NCBI RefSeq assembly: GCF_900177425.1
Contig: NZ_LT840184.1
Coordinates: 895,487 to 959,486, forward strand
DNA: 64,000 nt
Source: Paenibacillus uliginis N3/975
Lineage (GTDB): Bacteria; Bacillota; Bacilli; Paenibacillales; Paenibacillaceae
Direction: 5' to 3'
Below, one piece after another: positions 25,149 to 32,827 of the stretch; positions within the stretch are counted from its first letter, which is position 1; each line of letters begins with the position of its first letter. A program made the position numbers and the translations under genes. The notes under the pieces were generated by a model. That model worked only from the letters and a program-made list of their open reading frames with translations, ran no database searches and was not told the DNA's origin.

Positions 25149-25705
25149 TGCCGTCACTTAGTAATTATCGTTTAGACGCTTATCGGCTTGGTGGGGTTGA
25201 ACAAAACACGACAAGTCGTTCGTTTATTACGAAAATGTACGAGGAGCCTATGCCCGGTAATACTGTCAGTGATCAGCTACTATTCACTATCCCAGCTAGT
25301 AACAACTATGTTGACTTTTATTCAGTGGGCGAGGCTGCTGCTCATTACACGCCCGGCCTCGCTTTGATCGCTAGTACTAACGGTGGTAATGGAGCTGGGT
25401 ACAGTAAGGTTAGTTTATTGTTCGAAGACGAGGGTGGTAAATTTTCTGGAAATATGTTAGAGAGTAAAGGCGAGTATAATAATGGATTAGGATTCGCTTC
25501 AATGCACTTGGATAGGGCTACTCGCATATTAACCTTTGTAAGAACATACAAACATGGGGGTCAGGCTGTCCAAGATGTCTACACTATACCCTCAATCTTT
25601 AATACATTTGGACAAATAAAAGTGAAGGTCAGACATACTTCAAATCCAGCAAGTACGAATAAGATGCGTGCAACAATTGATGCGGCTTTTCTTATTACAA
25701 CATAA
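25148..25705 (+). CDS. Probable receptor-binding tip protein (fibre cassette 1)
   Basis: A 185-residue protein overlapping the previous gene by one base (TAATG). It has no family I can name. Its C-terminal half shares layout and ending with the C-terminal half of the protein at 26371-27258: LLFTIPASNNYVDFYSV against DIFQIPASSKFADVYTA, and AAFLITT against NAFIITT at the very end. The two are probably alternative receptor-binding domains of common origin. Base composition is more AT-rich than in the baseplate genes. Confidence 0.6.
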   Translation: MPSLSNYRLDAYRLGGVEQNTTSRSFITKMYEEPMPGNTVSDQLLFTIPASNNYVDFYSVGEAAAHYTPGLALIASTNGGNGAGYSKVSLLFEDEGGKFSGNMLESKGEYNNGLGFASMHLDRATRILTFVRTYKHGGQAVQDVYTIPSIFNTFGQIKVKVRHTSNPASTNKMRATIDAAFLITT

Positions 25706-25722
25706 AGGATGGTGTTGAATCG

Positions 25723-26115
25723 ATGTATATTATTTATGATCAAAAGTCTGATTCTACTGGTATAGTTAATGAGGTTATTTTTATACCTACAGTATCTGAT
25801 GGGGCAAGACCGGGTCGAGATATTGGGAATAAACCGATGATCTATCCCGAAAACATTCCAGGTATGAGTTCACGCCTCATGATCAACTTGGAAACCGATG
25901 AACTTTATTATGACTATTACGCACCTGAGACTATCGAAATGAAAATTCAAAATTTAGAGAAAGAGAACGCCGATCTAAAAGCGCAGTTAACCGAGGCGCA
26001 ATCTGCAACGTTGGAACTACACGAAAGCCAAACGACGCAAGACGCCAAGATCGTTGAAGCGAATAACGCAACGTTAGAGCTTTACGAATTAATCGCACAG
26101 GGAGGTACAGTATAA
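25723..26115 (+). CDS. Fibre-cassette protein with coiled coil (cassette 1)
   Basis: A 130-residue protein: an N-terminal globular part with IYPENIPGMSSRLMINLETD and YYDYYAPETIE, then a long coiled coil (KIQNLEKENADLKAQLTEAQ). It has a clear partner at 27274-27579 with IYPDNIPGM and YDYYVPETIE, so the pair marks a duplicated cassette. It may be a fibre chaperone or trimerisation factor; function unknown. Confidence 0.6.
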   Translation: MYIIYDQKSDSTGIVNEVIFIPTVSDGARPGRDIGNKPMIYPENIPGMSSRLMINLETDELYYDYYAPETIEMKIQNLEKENADLKAQLTEAQSATLELHESQTTQDAKIVEANNATLELYELIAQGGTV

Positions 26116-26291
26116 TGGCAGAGGTAGTTGTTAAATACATTCATAGAGTTTATGCAACGGTTATTATCGACGGAGGTCGGACGTATAACAGCGTAATGGA
26201 GCGAGACAAACCAAGTGTAGAGATTGCGCTGGAGGAAAAAGGATACAACGTAGACGAGGCGGGCGATATTCACCCGATCGAAACAGTATAA
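26115..26291 (+). CDS. 58-residue protein closing fibre cassette 1
   Basis: ATG at 26115 overlaps the preceding TAA (TAATG). The protein begins MAEVVVKYIHRVYATVIIDG and is acidic toward the end (KGYNVDEAGDIHPIETV). It is followed at once by a terminator. I recognise no family; small proteins in this slot are usual in PBSX-like loci. Confidence 0.55.
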   Translation: MAEVVVKYIHRVYATVIIDGGRTYNSVMERDKPSVEIALEEKGYNVDEAGDIHPIETV

Positions 26292-26293
26292 CA

Positions 26294-26324
26294 AACACGC
26301 TTTCAATTGGGAGTGTGTTTTTTT
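26294..26324 (+). terminator. Terminator after fibre cassette 1
   Basis: AACACGCT (26294-26301) pairs with AGTGTGTT (26312-26319) with one G-T pair and runs into seven T residues. Genes of cassette 2 lie downstream, so this would lower their expression unless read-through or an own promoter exists. Confidence 0.65.
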
Positions 26325-26370
26325 ATGCCCTTGGTAACAACGATATTTTATGGAGGGGAGATGAACATAC

Positions 26371-27258
26371 ATGGCAAAGGGAATAACAGCGCAGGAGATG
26401 GACGCTACAACGGCATCGGGCCTTGTCCCACATCTAGGCACAACGACTAATAGTGGCAATGCGTACAGCATAACAACAAGCGCAGACGTTAAGCCGAACA
26501 CCAAGTTCACGCTTAAGATCAATGCAGCAAGCTCTACAGCTCCGACACTCAAAATCAATAACGATACAGCATTACCTATTAAAAATGCGAATGGCAATAA
26601 CGCAAAGTTATACGCTAGTGTCTATACACTGTTCCGGGATGGATCGGCTTTTATCTTACAGGGTGAAGGGGGTGAGTACGGAACAGCTACCGCCGCCGAT
26701 GTAGCCGCTGGTAAAACTATTGGCACCGAAAATGGGATTGTGACGGGAACATTGGTTCTACCGACTAGGACTATCGTGAATAAGTCTATGCCAAAACAGA
26801 ACTTTGACGAACCTATCCCATTCTTAGTTCAAGATATTTTCCAGATTCCCGCAAGTTCGAAATTTGCCGATGTGTACACGGCGCCGTTATCAACAACACA
26901 GCTTAAACTTGACGCTGCTATTTGGTCGGAATTTACAGTGCTTGAGACAGGAACGTATACAGCTACTGTGGAACTAATCGATAGTAATGACGTAGCGTAC
27001 GCCATCTTAAGTAGGACAACAGTAATGACGTTAAGTAGGTTTAGTATGGGGTTATCTAGTTTTAGCATTGATCGTCAGGCTAAGAAAATAACATATGTTA
27101 CCAAGCCATTAGACGCCCCAATTACAGCCGACCTGACTTCAAACTTTAATGCTACCGGTGTATTGCGTTTTGTGGCAAGGTTGATTACAACAAAATACGG
27201 GGGCACTTACCCCAGCATAACATCTGAGGTTCAAAACGCATTTATCATAACGACTTAA
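26371..27258 (+). CDS. Second tail fibre/receptor-binding protein (fibre cassette 2)
   Basis: A 295-residue fibre-like protein with good GAGGGGAG in front. The N-terminal 110 residues (ATTASGLVPHLGTTTNSGN, KFTLKINAASSTAPTLKIN) resemble stem repeats seen in fibre proteins. Then TATAADVAAGKTIGTENGIV parallels the set 1 fibre segment TVADVIAGKTFSNASENGL. The C-terminal 140 residues resemble the tip protein at 25148-25705. It lacks the TPNL...NDNWDKID attachment domain, so it may attach through another protein. Confidence 0.65.
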   Translation: MAKGITAQEMDATTASGLVPHLGTTTNSGNAYSITTSADVKPNTKFTLKINAASSTAPTLKINNDTALPIKNANGNNAKLYASVYTLFRDGSAFILQGEGGEYGTATAADVAAGKTIGTENGIVTGTLVLPTRTIVNKSMPKQNFDEPIPFLVQDIFQIPASSKFADVYTAPLSTTQLKLDAAIWSEFTVLETGTYTATVELIDSNDVAYAILSRTTVMTLSRFSMGLSSFSIDRQAKKITYVTKPLDAPITADLTSNFNATGVLRFVARLITTKYGGTYPSITSEVQNAFIITT

Positions 27259-27273
27259 GGAGGTTTAAATGAT

Positions 27274-27579
27274 ATGCACATAGTGTACCAACCTGAGAAC
27301 GTCAAGGTCGGCAGGGTGACTGAGATTCTTTCACGCCGAGATACTGATCGGGAATACCAGCACATTGTTGATATGGGCGACGACGCTCTAATGATCTACC
27401 CGGACAATATTCCCGGAATGGTGCCAGTACTTAAAATACACCTTGATGAAGGGTTGTTTTATGACTACTACGTCCCGGAGACAATCGAAGCCCAAGTATC
27501 AGATATACAGCAAGAAAACGCAGAACTGAAACAAGCGATAGCAGAATTAACAATGATGATCGCAATGCCAACACCTTAA
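27274..27579 (+). CDS. Fibre-cassette protein with coiled coil (cassette 2)
   Basis: A 101-residue partner of the protein at 25723-26115: MIYPDNIPGMVPVLKIHLDE, FYDYYVPETIE and a coiled coil (QVSDIQQENAELKQAIAEL). The start follows TAAGGAGGTTTAAATGAT. Together with the preceding gene it repeats the order tip protein, then coiled-coil protein, of cassette 1. Confidence 0.6.
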   Translation: MHIVYQPENVKVGRVTEILSRRDTDREYQHIVDMGDDALMIYPDNIPGMVPVLKIHLDEGLFYDYYVPETIEAQVSDIQQENAELKQAIAELTMMIAMPTP

Positions 27580-27598
27580 CGAAAGGAGGTGATACATC

Positions 27599-27736
27599 AT
27601 GACATTTACAAAAGACAGCGGTCTGGTAAAGGTTTGGGTTAGCTTGGTTATGGTAGGGACATACAAGCTAGATCAAGTTCCTGTACTGTTCAACCTCAAA
27701 GCAGTTGTAACAGATGTAGTAAACGGAACAGCATAA
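27599..27736 (+). CDS. 45-residue protein ending tail set 2
   Basis: ATG at 27599 follows a strong GAAAGGAGGTGATACATC. The sequence begins MTFTKDSGLVKVWVSLVMVG and continues TYKLDQVPVLFNLK. The pattern, a short helix then xxxVPxxL, resembles the small CD1375/XkdX-like proteins found after fibre genes, though I hold this loosely. A double terminator follows. Confidence 0.5.
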   Translation: MTFTKDSGLVKVWVSLVMVGTYKLDQVPVLFNLKAVVTDVVNGTA

Positions 27737-27747
27737 AGTAAACAGAT

Positions 27748-27798
27748 AACGCCACAAGGCGTTTTTATTTTGCCCTCGGTTATCCGGGGGCTTCTTTT
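27748..27798 (+). terminator. Double terminator after tail set 2
   Basis: The first stem is AACGCC (27748-27753) with GGCGTT (27758-27763), followed by TTTATTTT. The second is GCCCTCGG (27772-27779) with CCGGGGGC (27784-27791), followed by TTCTTTT. Two adjacent hairpins separate the structural genes from the lysis cassette. Confidence 0.75.
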
Positions 27799-27843
27799 AT
27801 AGATAGGGGGAAATTGAATGGAGCAATCCGAAGGGTGAGAACA

Positions 27844-28161
27844 GTGCCTAAACCTGATTATAGCTTTGTAACAGAAATCCGGATGCGGCTTGCTCTTATT
27901 GAAGAAACACTAAAGCGACCTTTAAGTGCTTTGGCTGCAACATTAGATAATGTTTAAGAAACAGCTAAGGACGCGAAGCGCAAAGCAGAAGAAGCACTGA
28001 GAATCTTTGATAAGAAAGCTGATGCTAGAAATGAGTTTAAGTTAGCACCTTTTATGGTGTGTCGTTTACAGGATCTATTTAAGAGATATTTAGGCCGTAT
28101 GGATTGTAATAAGTTATCAGCAATAAATAAAAAGGTTGTGTATATATGGAGTGGAACATGA
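27844..28161 (+). pseudogene. XhlA-like gene interrupted by a nonsense codon
   Basis: From GTG 27844 the frame reads TEIRMRLALIEETLKRPLSA and meets TAA at 27955-27957. The same frame then goes on without further stops as ETAKDAKRKAEEALRIFDKK, up to TGA at 28159. Together this resembles the cytoplasmic coiled-coil part of XhlA, which lies just before the holin in PBSX. The hydrophobic C-terminus of XhlA is not seen, so the gene looks broken both by the stop and at its end. Confidence 0.5.
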
Positions 28162-28412
28162 TTTTCGAACTTATTGATCCGCGTTTGCTTATCGTCGTGT
28201 CAGCGTGTTGGGTTATCGGCTTCATCTTGAAAAAAACTCCGAAGATACCTGATTGGAGTATTGTGTACATTGTCTTAGTACTAGCTGTGACATTAACCGT
28301 TGGCCTGATTGGCTGGAGTGTTGAGGCGTTGATCCAAGGTATACTTGCTGGAGCATTTGCGGTTTTCGGTCATCAGGCTGTAAAGCAAGCCAAAAATGGA
28401 GTTAACGGCTAG
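28146..28412 (+). CDS. Phage holin, A118/XhlB-like
   Basis: An 88-residue membrane protein with three hydrophobic segments (about residues 12-28, 38-58 and 62-80). The motif IDPRLLIVVSACWVIGFILK followed by TPKIPDWSIVYIV is typical of a small holin family in Bacillota phages, usually next to the endolysin. It would make the membrane lesion that lets the endolysin reach the wall. The Shine-Dalgarno is weak (AAAGG), and the start overlaps the end of the broken xhlA frame. Confidence 0.8.
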   Translation: MEWNMIFELIDPRLLIVVSACWVIGFILKKTPKIPDWSIVYIVLVLAVTLTVGLIGWSVEALIQGILAGAFAVFGHQAVKQAKNGVNG

Positions 28413-28724
28413 TGAGCAGCAAATCTCGTAAAAGTGCAAGTTAAGTGAATCCTCAGACTATTCAATAAAATAGTTTCAGTTATTGGAGTCCGGCATACCC
28501 GGGCTCTTTTAATTTTTCACGCCTTGCTTTTAAGAGGAACAACTGCTAAATCTTGCAATTCAAGCAAGACGATCTTGCCGACATCAAAGCTCAAGGTTTA
28601 GTACTCAATTTCTTACAGCTATCTGACTGACAAAATTTTCACCCCATCATTGCGTTTCTATCAATTTAAAATCCCTTATCTCTACCCAGTTTGAAAAATC
28701 CCACCCACCAAAGGAGGAAAGTAT
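28413..28724. other. Intergenic stretch between the two holin genes
   Basis: 312 bases without a gene. A terminator (28486-28510) closes the first holin. The rest is AT-rich, with no promoter I can name with confidence. The AAAGGAGG of the next gene is at the right end. Confidence 0.5.
28486..28510 (+). terminator. Terminator after the first holin gene
   Basis: GAGTCCGG (28486-28493) pairs with CCGGGCTC (28499-28506), with one G-T pair, and is followed by TTTTAATTTTT. Confidence 0.7.
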
Positions 28725-29174
28725 ATGTATGAGCACATCAGCCAGTTGTTTAAGATGTTCATGGCGGGCGCGGGGGCCGTGACCGGGTATTTCTGGGGCG
28801 GCTGGTCGCTGCTACTTCATTTGTTGTTGTGGTTTGTCATTGTCGACTGGCTGACCGGATGGGCGGCGGCTTGGATGAACGGAGAACTCCGGAGCCGGAT
28901 CGGCTATATCGGAATTGCCAGAAAAATGACGATCTTTCTTATTATCGCGATTACTCACCTCATCGATCAGGTACTTGGAGAGATGAACTATTTTCAAAAT
29001 ACGGTGACATTCTTCTATTTGGCCAATGAACTCTTGTCTATTATTGAGAACGTCGGGCGAATGGGGGTTCCTATCCCGCAATCGTTGCGTAAAGTAGTAG
29101 GAGTCTTCCAAACGAAATCAGAGGAAGAGATCAACATTGAACGAAAGGAGGAAAACAAAAATGAAGTCTCATGA
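28725..29174 (+). CDS. Phage holin, TcdE/phi29-type family (second holin)
   Basis: A 149-residue protein with membrane helices and the motif DWLTGWAAAWMNGELRSRIG, typical of the toxin secretion/phage lysis holin family. A helix follows (ARKMTIFLIIAITHLIDQVLG), then NELLSIIENVGRMGVPIP. The C-terminal tail is charged. It is unrelated to the 88-residue holin upstream, so the locus has two holin types. Its end overlaps the endolysin start by 14 bases, and the endolysin ribosome binding site lies inside it. Confidence 0.88.
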   Translation: MYEHISQLFKMFMAGAGAVTGYFWGGWSLLLHLLLWFVIVDWLTGWAAAWMNGELRSRIGYIGIARKMTIFLIIAITHLIDQVLGEMNYFQNTVTFFYLANELLSIIENVGRMGVPIPQSLRKVVGVFQTKSEEEINIERKEENKNEVS

Positions 29175-29940
29175 ATTTATAGCCAAGCTTGTACCTATTG
29201 CAGTAGAGGACATGCGTCGCTACGGCGTTCCGGCCTCTTTAACCATCGCTCAGGCTATTTTGGAGTCCAATTGGGGCAAAAGCGGCCTGACGCAAAAAGC
29301 CAACAACCTGTTTGGTATCAAAGGTACAGGCCCTGCTGGTAGTGTTACGATGCCTACGGTTGAATACAAGGGACAGACGCGTTATACAACGAACGCCCAA
29401 TTTCGCAAATATCATTCCTGGGATGAATCGGTAGAAGACCATACCCGACTGATTCTGAATGGGACGCGTGACAAGCCGAAGCGGTATCACGGCGTACTAT
29501 GGGCTGACTACAAAACAGCTGCCACCGCGATATGGAAGGGCGGTTATGCAACCGACCCAAGCTATCCGCAAAAACTTATTTCTATTATAGAGAAGTATGA
29601 TCTTAACCAATATGATCTGCAAGGACAAGTAAAGGAGGAGGATATTGTGAAAATCGAAGCGTTGACTGCCGAAGTACAAAAACTGAGAGATCAGGTACGT
29701 CTTCTGACGGACAACCAGGCTGCGCAAACGAAGAAACAGGAGTCTCAAATCAATCAGCTGCAAAATACGGTGAAGTCATTACAGAATCTCCATACTTCCG
29801 AGTCTGTACCAAGTTGGGCGGAGCCTGCGCTCCAAGCTGCCATAAAAGCTGGCGTGATACAAGGCAAAGAAGGCAGTTATGATTTCTACCGGGCGATGAC
29901 CGTTCTTTACCGACTCGGCCTGTTGGACGGCACTAAATGA
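29161..29940 (+). CDS. Endolysin: N-acetylglucosaminidase (GH73) with coiled coil and C-terminal SLH-like segment
   Basis: A 259-residue lytic enzyme. Residues 1-150 are a glucosaminidase domain: YGVPASLTIAQAILESNWGK carries the catalytic Glu, then ANNLFGIKG, FRKYHSWDESVEDHTRLI and YATDPSYPQKLI. Residues 165-215 form a coiled coil (IEALTAEVQKLRDQVRLL). The end (PSWAEPALQAAIKAGVIQGK) resembles an S-layer-homology-like wall-binding repeat. ATG at 29161 has AAAGGAGG; an upstream in-frame TTG is less likely. It should release particles by lysing the host and serves both tail sets. No signal peptide, so export needs the holin. Confidence 0.9.
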   Translation: MKSHEFIAKLVPIAVEDMRRYGVPASLTIAQAILESNWGKSGLTQKANNLFGIKGTGPAGSVTMPTVEYKGQTRYTTNAQFRKYHSWDESVEDHTRLILNGTRDKPKRYHGVLWADYKTAATAIWKGGYATDPSYPQKLISIIEKYDLNQYDLQGQVKEEDIVKIEALTAEVQKLRDQVRLLTDNQAAQTKKQESQINQLQNTVKSLQNLHTSESVPSWAEPALQAAIKAGVIQGKEGSYDFYRAMTVLYRLGLLDGTK

Positions 29941-30055
29941 AGTTAATCGTTCCAATTAAAGTTCCTTATTTTCGTTTCCATGCTGTGATGCCTTATAATG
30001 TATGAAATAAACGCGAAGTGCGAATGAAAGAAACAGATAAATAGGAGTGAGCAGC

Positions 30056-31480
30056 ATGGAAACGACCAAATTGAAGGAGCTTAGAGAGCATCGGCAGTAT
30101 CCCGAGAAGACGAAGGTGGATGCTTCCCGGGCAGTGTATGAACGGGATTATTCCCGGCTGATTCATTCCCCAACATTTCGGCGCCTACAGGGGAAATCCC
30201 AAGTATTCGGGGCCGGAACAGGAGACTATTACCGTACCCGGCTGACTCATTCTCTGGAAGTAGCCCAGATCGCCCGCGAAGCGGCACGAAGCCTAGCTCG
30301 TTCATATCCGGAGGTGCTTCCGGAAGCCGCTGATAACGCCGGACTAATTATTGATTCCGAGGTCGTAGAGTGCGCTTCGATAGCGCATGATTTCGGTCAT
30401 CCTCCATTCGGCCACAAGGGAGAGGAAGTGCTGCAAGGCATTTTGGAACGGTTGATCGACCAAAAGACGGAAGAGGAACTGACACGATTGCCGGGCATTC
30501 CTACACCGGAGCAGGCTGCAAACATTCAGCAGTCCATGCGCCAGAAATATGAGCATTTTGAAGGCAACGCGCACAATTTTCGCCTGATCATGTTTTTGGA
30601 AAAAAGAGAAGACGTGAACGGTCTCAACCTATCCGACGCGGTGCTGCTCGGCATTAATAAATATCCGTTTTCCGGTCTTGTGAATCCCAAGGGCATGTAC
30701 CGTCATGAATGGGAATACATCTCCCAGATCCGCAAGGAATGGGGCATTCCGGACGAAAAAAAGACGTTGGAAGCTCAGCTGATGGATCTTTGTGACGATA
30801 TTGCGTACTCGGCACATGATCTGGAGGACGGGATCAAAGCCGGCAAAATTGAGGTTCACGAACATTTTCTGCGCGACAGCCATCTCAACCGGCTCATTGT
30901 AGAGAAGATTATGACCTTGGAGGACGAGGTCTGGAAGGGCTGGACCAAGGAGCAAGTAGAACCCAAGGTGGTACAAGTGCTGGATTACTTTTTGCGGATA
31001 TGGAAAGAGAAAATGCCGGTGTGCGAGAACGATTATTCCCGTACACGCCGAGAGGTAAAAGCCTACTGGGTCAGTCTGTTTGTGGGTAGCCTGGGCGTCA
31101 TTCCGGACGGAGACTGGAAGAAGGTAACCTTTGTAAAAGATGGCGTAGAGGATGAGGATATGCTGCGCACCGTGAGTGTGCTGAAAAGCTTTGCCTGGGT
31201 CACCATGATTAGCGATCTGCGGGTCCAGCGGCTGCAAAAACGCAGTGAATGGGTGATTAAGCGGCTGTGGGACGCATTCCTAGATCCGGTCGCTTCCAAA
31301 GCCATTATTCCGTCCGATTGGCTCAACCGGTATGAAGCAGACCAGAAAAGGCCCAATCCCATTTGGACTTGGGAACACATGGTTATCGATTATATTGCCG
31401 GGATGACCGATGCCTACGCGGAGAAGATCTATAATGAATTATATGGACTTAAGGTAGGCTCCATTTATGATCTGGATTAG
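30056..31480 (+). CDS. dgt: Deoxyguanosinetriphosphate triphosphohydrolase-like protein
   Basis: A 474-residue dNTP triphosphohydrolase of the HD superfamily. Motifs: RLQGKSQVFGAGTGDYYRTR near the N-terminus, the H of THSLEVAQIAREAAR, and the HD pair in SIAHDFGHPPFGHKGEE, then DLCDDIAYSAHDLEDGI. These are the metal ligands. It splits dNTPs to nucleoside and triphosphate, influencing nucleotide pools; some relatives limit phage growth. ATG at 30056 has TAGGAG at proper spacing; GTG at 30047 is less likely. It borders the tail locus on the right but looks like a chromosomal gene. Confidence 0.92.
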   Translation: METTKLKELREHRQYPEKTKVDASRAVYERDYSRLIHSPTFRRLQGKSQVFGAGTGDYYRTRLTHSLEVAQIAREAARSLARSYPEVLPEAADNAGLIIDSEVVECASIAHDFGHPPFGHKGEEVLQGILERLIDQKTEEELTRLPGIPTPEQAANIQQSMRQKYEHFEGNAHNFRLIMFLEKREDVNGLNLSDAVLLGINKYPFSGLVNPKGMYRHEWEYISQIRKEWGIPDEKKTLEAQLMDLCDDIAYSAHDLEDGIKAGKIEVHEHFLRDSHLNRLIVEKIMTLEDEVWKGWTKEQVEPKVVQVLDYFLRIWKEKMPVCENDYSRTRREVKAYWVSLFVGSLGVIPDGDWKKVTFVKDGVEDEDMLRTVSVLKSFAWVTMISDLRVQRLQKRSEWVIKRLWDAFLDPVASKAIIPSDWLNRYEADQKRPNPIWTWEHMVIDYIAGMTDAYAEKIYNELYGLKVGSIYDLD

Positions 31481-31579
31481 TGCAGAGGACAACGGGGAAA
31501 AGGAGAATCCATGAGCGGGATTAGATGAAGTGTACTGGATCTTGTCTCGCGATTCGGAAACTAAACCAACGATGAAAGA

Positions 31580-32563
31580 ATGATGACAGGCATGATAAAC
31601 TACGAATTTTTAACAAACTTTACGACCGAAGGTCGTTACCAATACACTTATACTTTTGCATGTCATGAATCGGAACAGGATCTGTGCATGCTGGAGCTGC
31701 GTGAGCTGCTAGGACAGGAATCCAAAATCGGAAGCTCATGGATTCACAGTGAGCATAAGATCGATCCGGACAGAAGTCCATTTTTATCTGCAAGGATGGA
31801 CGTCCTGCTAACCGGAGACACGATCCAAGAGATTGCGGAACAAGCCTCCTCCATACAGCTTACAGACTTCAGCTTCAAAGTGGTCTATATAAAGGCAGGG
31901 GACAAGCTCAGTTATGATGAGCAGCGCGGAGTTGAACGTCTGGTAGGGGGAAAGATTAGCGGAAAAGCTAATATGAAGTCACCAGATATTACCTTTGGAT
32001 TATTGTACCGATACGGCAGCTGGCTATTCGGTGTATGTCATTATCCTGAGCGTGCCTGGCTGTCTCATAAGCAGAAACCTCAAAATTACTCCACCGGACT
32101 CAGCTCTCGGGTAGCACGCGCTCTTGTAAATATCGCCGCTCCTGACACGGAAGGCGTTCAGATGCTGGACCCGTGCTGCGGAATGGGGAACGTGCTGATT
32201 GAGGCTTTATCGATGGGGCTGAACATAGAAGGCTGCGATATCAATCCGTTGGCCGTTCGGGGTGCGAGGGTGAACCTGCGGCATTACGGGTATTCCGATA
32301 CATTGGTTATGCTCGGAGATATGAATGATCTGCAGGGAAGTTACAACACGGCATTACTGGATCTACCTTACAACGTCTGCTCGGTATTTCCGCTGGAAGA
32401 CAAGCTTCGGATGCTTGGCAGCCTCAGAAGGCTGACGAAGCGTGCGGTTATTGTAAGCACCGAACCTTTAAAAGACATACTGAATCAAACAGGATGGCAG
32501 GTACTCGGATATGCTCAAGTCACAAAAGGTACCTTCGTACGTGATATATGGCTGTGCTCATAA
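31580..32563 (+). CDS. Putative RNA guanine-N2 methyltransferase (Trm11/TrmG10-like)
   Basis: A 327-residue protein with an N-terminal THUMP-like part and a Rossmann methyltransferase. Motif I is MLDPCCGMGNVLIEAL (near residue 200), then GCDINPLAVRGARVNL, and the catalytic loop is DLPYNV, in the place of DPPY in N-methylases. Such enzymes methylate guanine N2 in tRNA or rRNA. The RNA target cannot be told from the sequence. The start is uncertain: ATG 31580, 31583 and 31592 are all possible, none with a strong Shine-Dalgarno. Confidence 0.8.
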   Translation: MMTGMINYEFLTNFTTEGRYQYTYTFACHESEQDLCMLELRELLGQESKIGSSWIHSEHKIDPDRSPFLSARMDVLLTGDTIQEIAEQASSIQLTDFSFKVVYIKAGDKLSYDEQRGVERLVGGKISGKANMKSPDITFGLLYRYGSWLFGVCHYPERAWLSHKQKPQNYSTGLSSRVARALVNIAAPDTEGVQMLDPCCGMGNVLIEALSMGLNIEGCDINPLAVRGARVNLRHYGYSDTLVMLGDMNDLQGSYNTALLDLPYNVCSVFPLEDKLRMLGSLRRLTKRAVIVSTEPLKDILNQTGWQVLGYAQVTKGTFVRDIWLCS

Positions 32564-32607
32564 TTGGTGATGAAGACGGAAGGAAAGTTACTTTTAAAAA
32601 GCATCTA

Positions 32608-32813
32608 TATAGATTGAACTAAAGAAATGGAAGTACTTTAACGGAGAAGGCAGTACCTAGAAATACTGAAGTTACTCCAACGGAGAAGGCGGAATTATTT
32701 TGGAGAAACGGAGTGGTCGCCTTTGTCCCCAGATTTTAACAATTGTATTAATACATTAATAGAAATCTGGGGGCAACAGCGATCGTAAGAATAATCCGAA
32801 TTCGTAGTGATGC
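32608..32813 (+). repeat. Dispersed repeat, copy 1 (206 bp)
   Basis: Nearly identical over most of its length to the reverse complement of 55853-56018. Landmarks are TAGATTGAACTAAAGA at the left, AACGGAGAAGGC, GGTCGCCTTTGTCCCC, GGGGGCAACAGCGATCG and CGTAGTGATGC at the right. CCCCAGATTT (32727-32736) pairs with AAATCTGGGG (32763-32772). This copy carries an internal duplication: AACGGAGAAGGC occurs at 32640 and 32679. It fills the gap between two convergent genes. Confidence 0.8.
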
Positions 32814-32827
32814 GAGGCTACAGTTTA

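Noticed and set aside
3601..29940. Extracellular contraction injection system (toxin-delivering) instead of tailocin
   Set aside because: No AAA ATPase, no PAAR/VgrG spike with effector and no toxin candidates; gene content follows PBSX.
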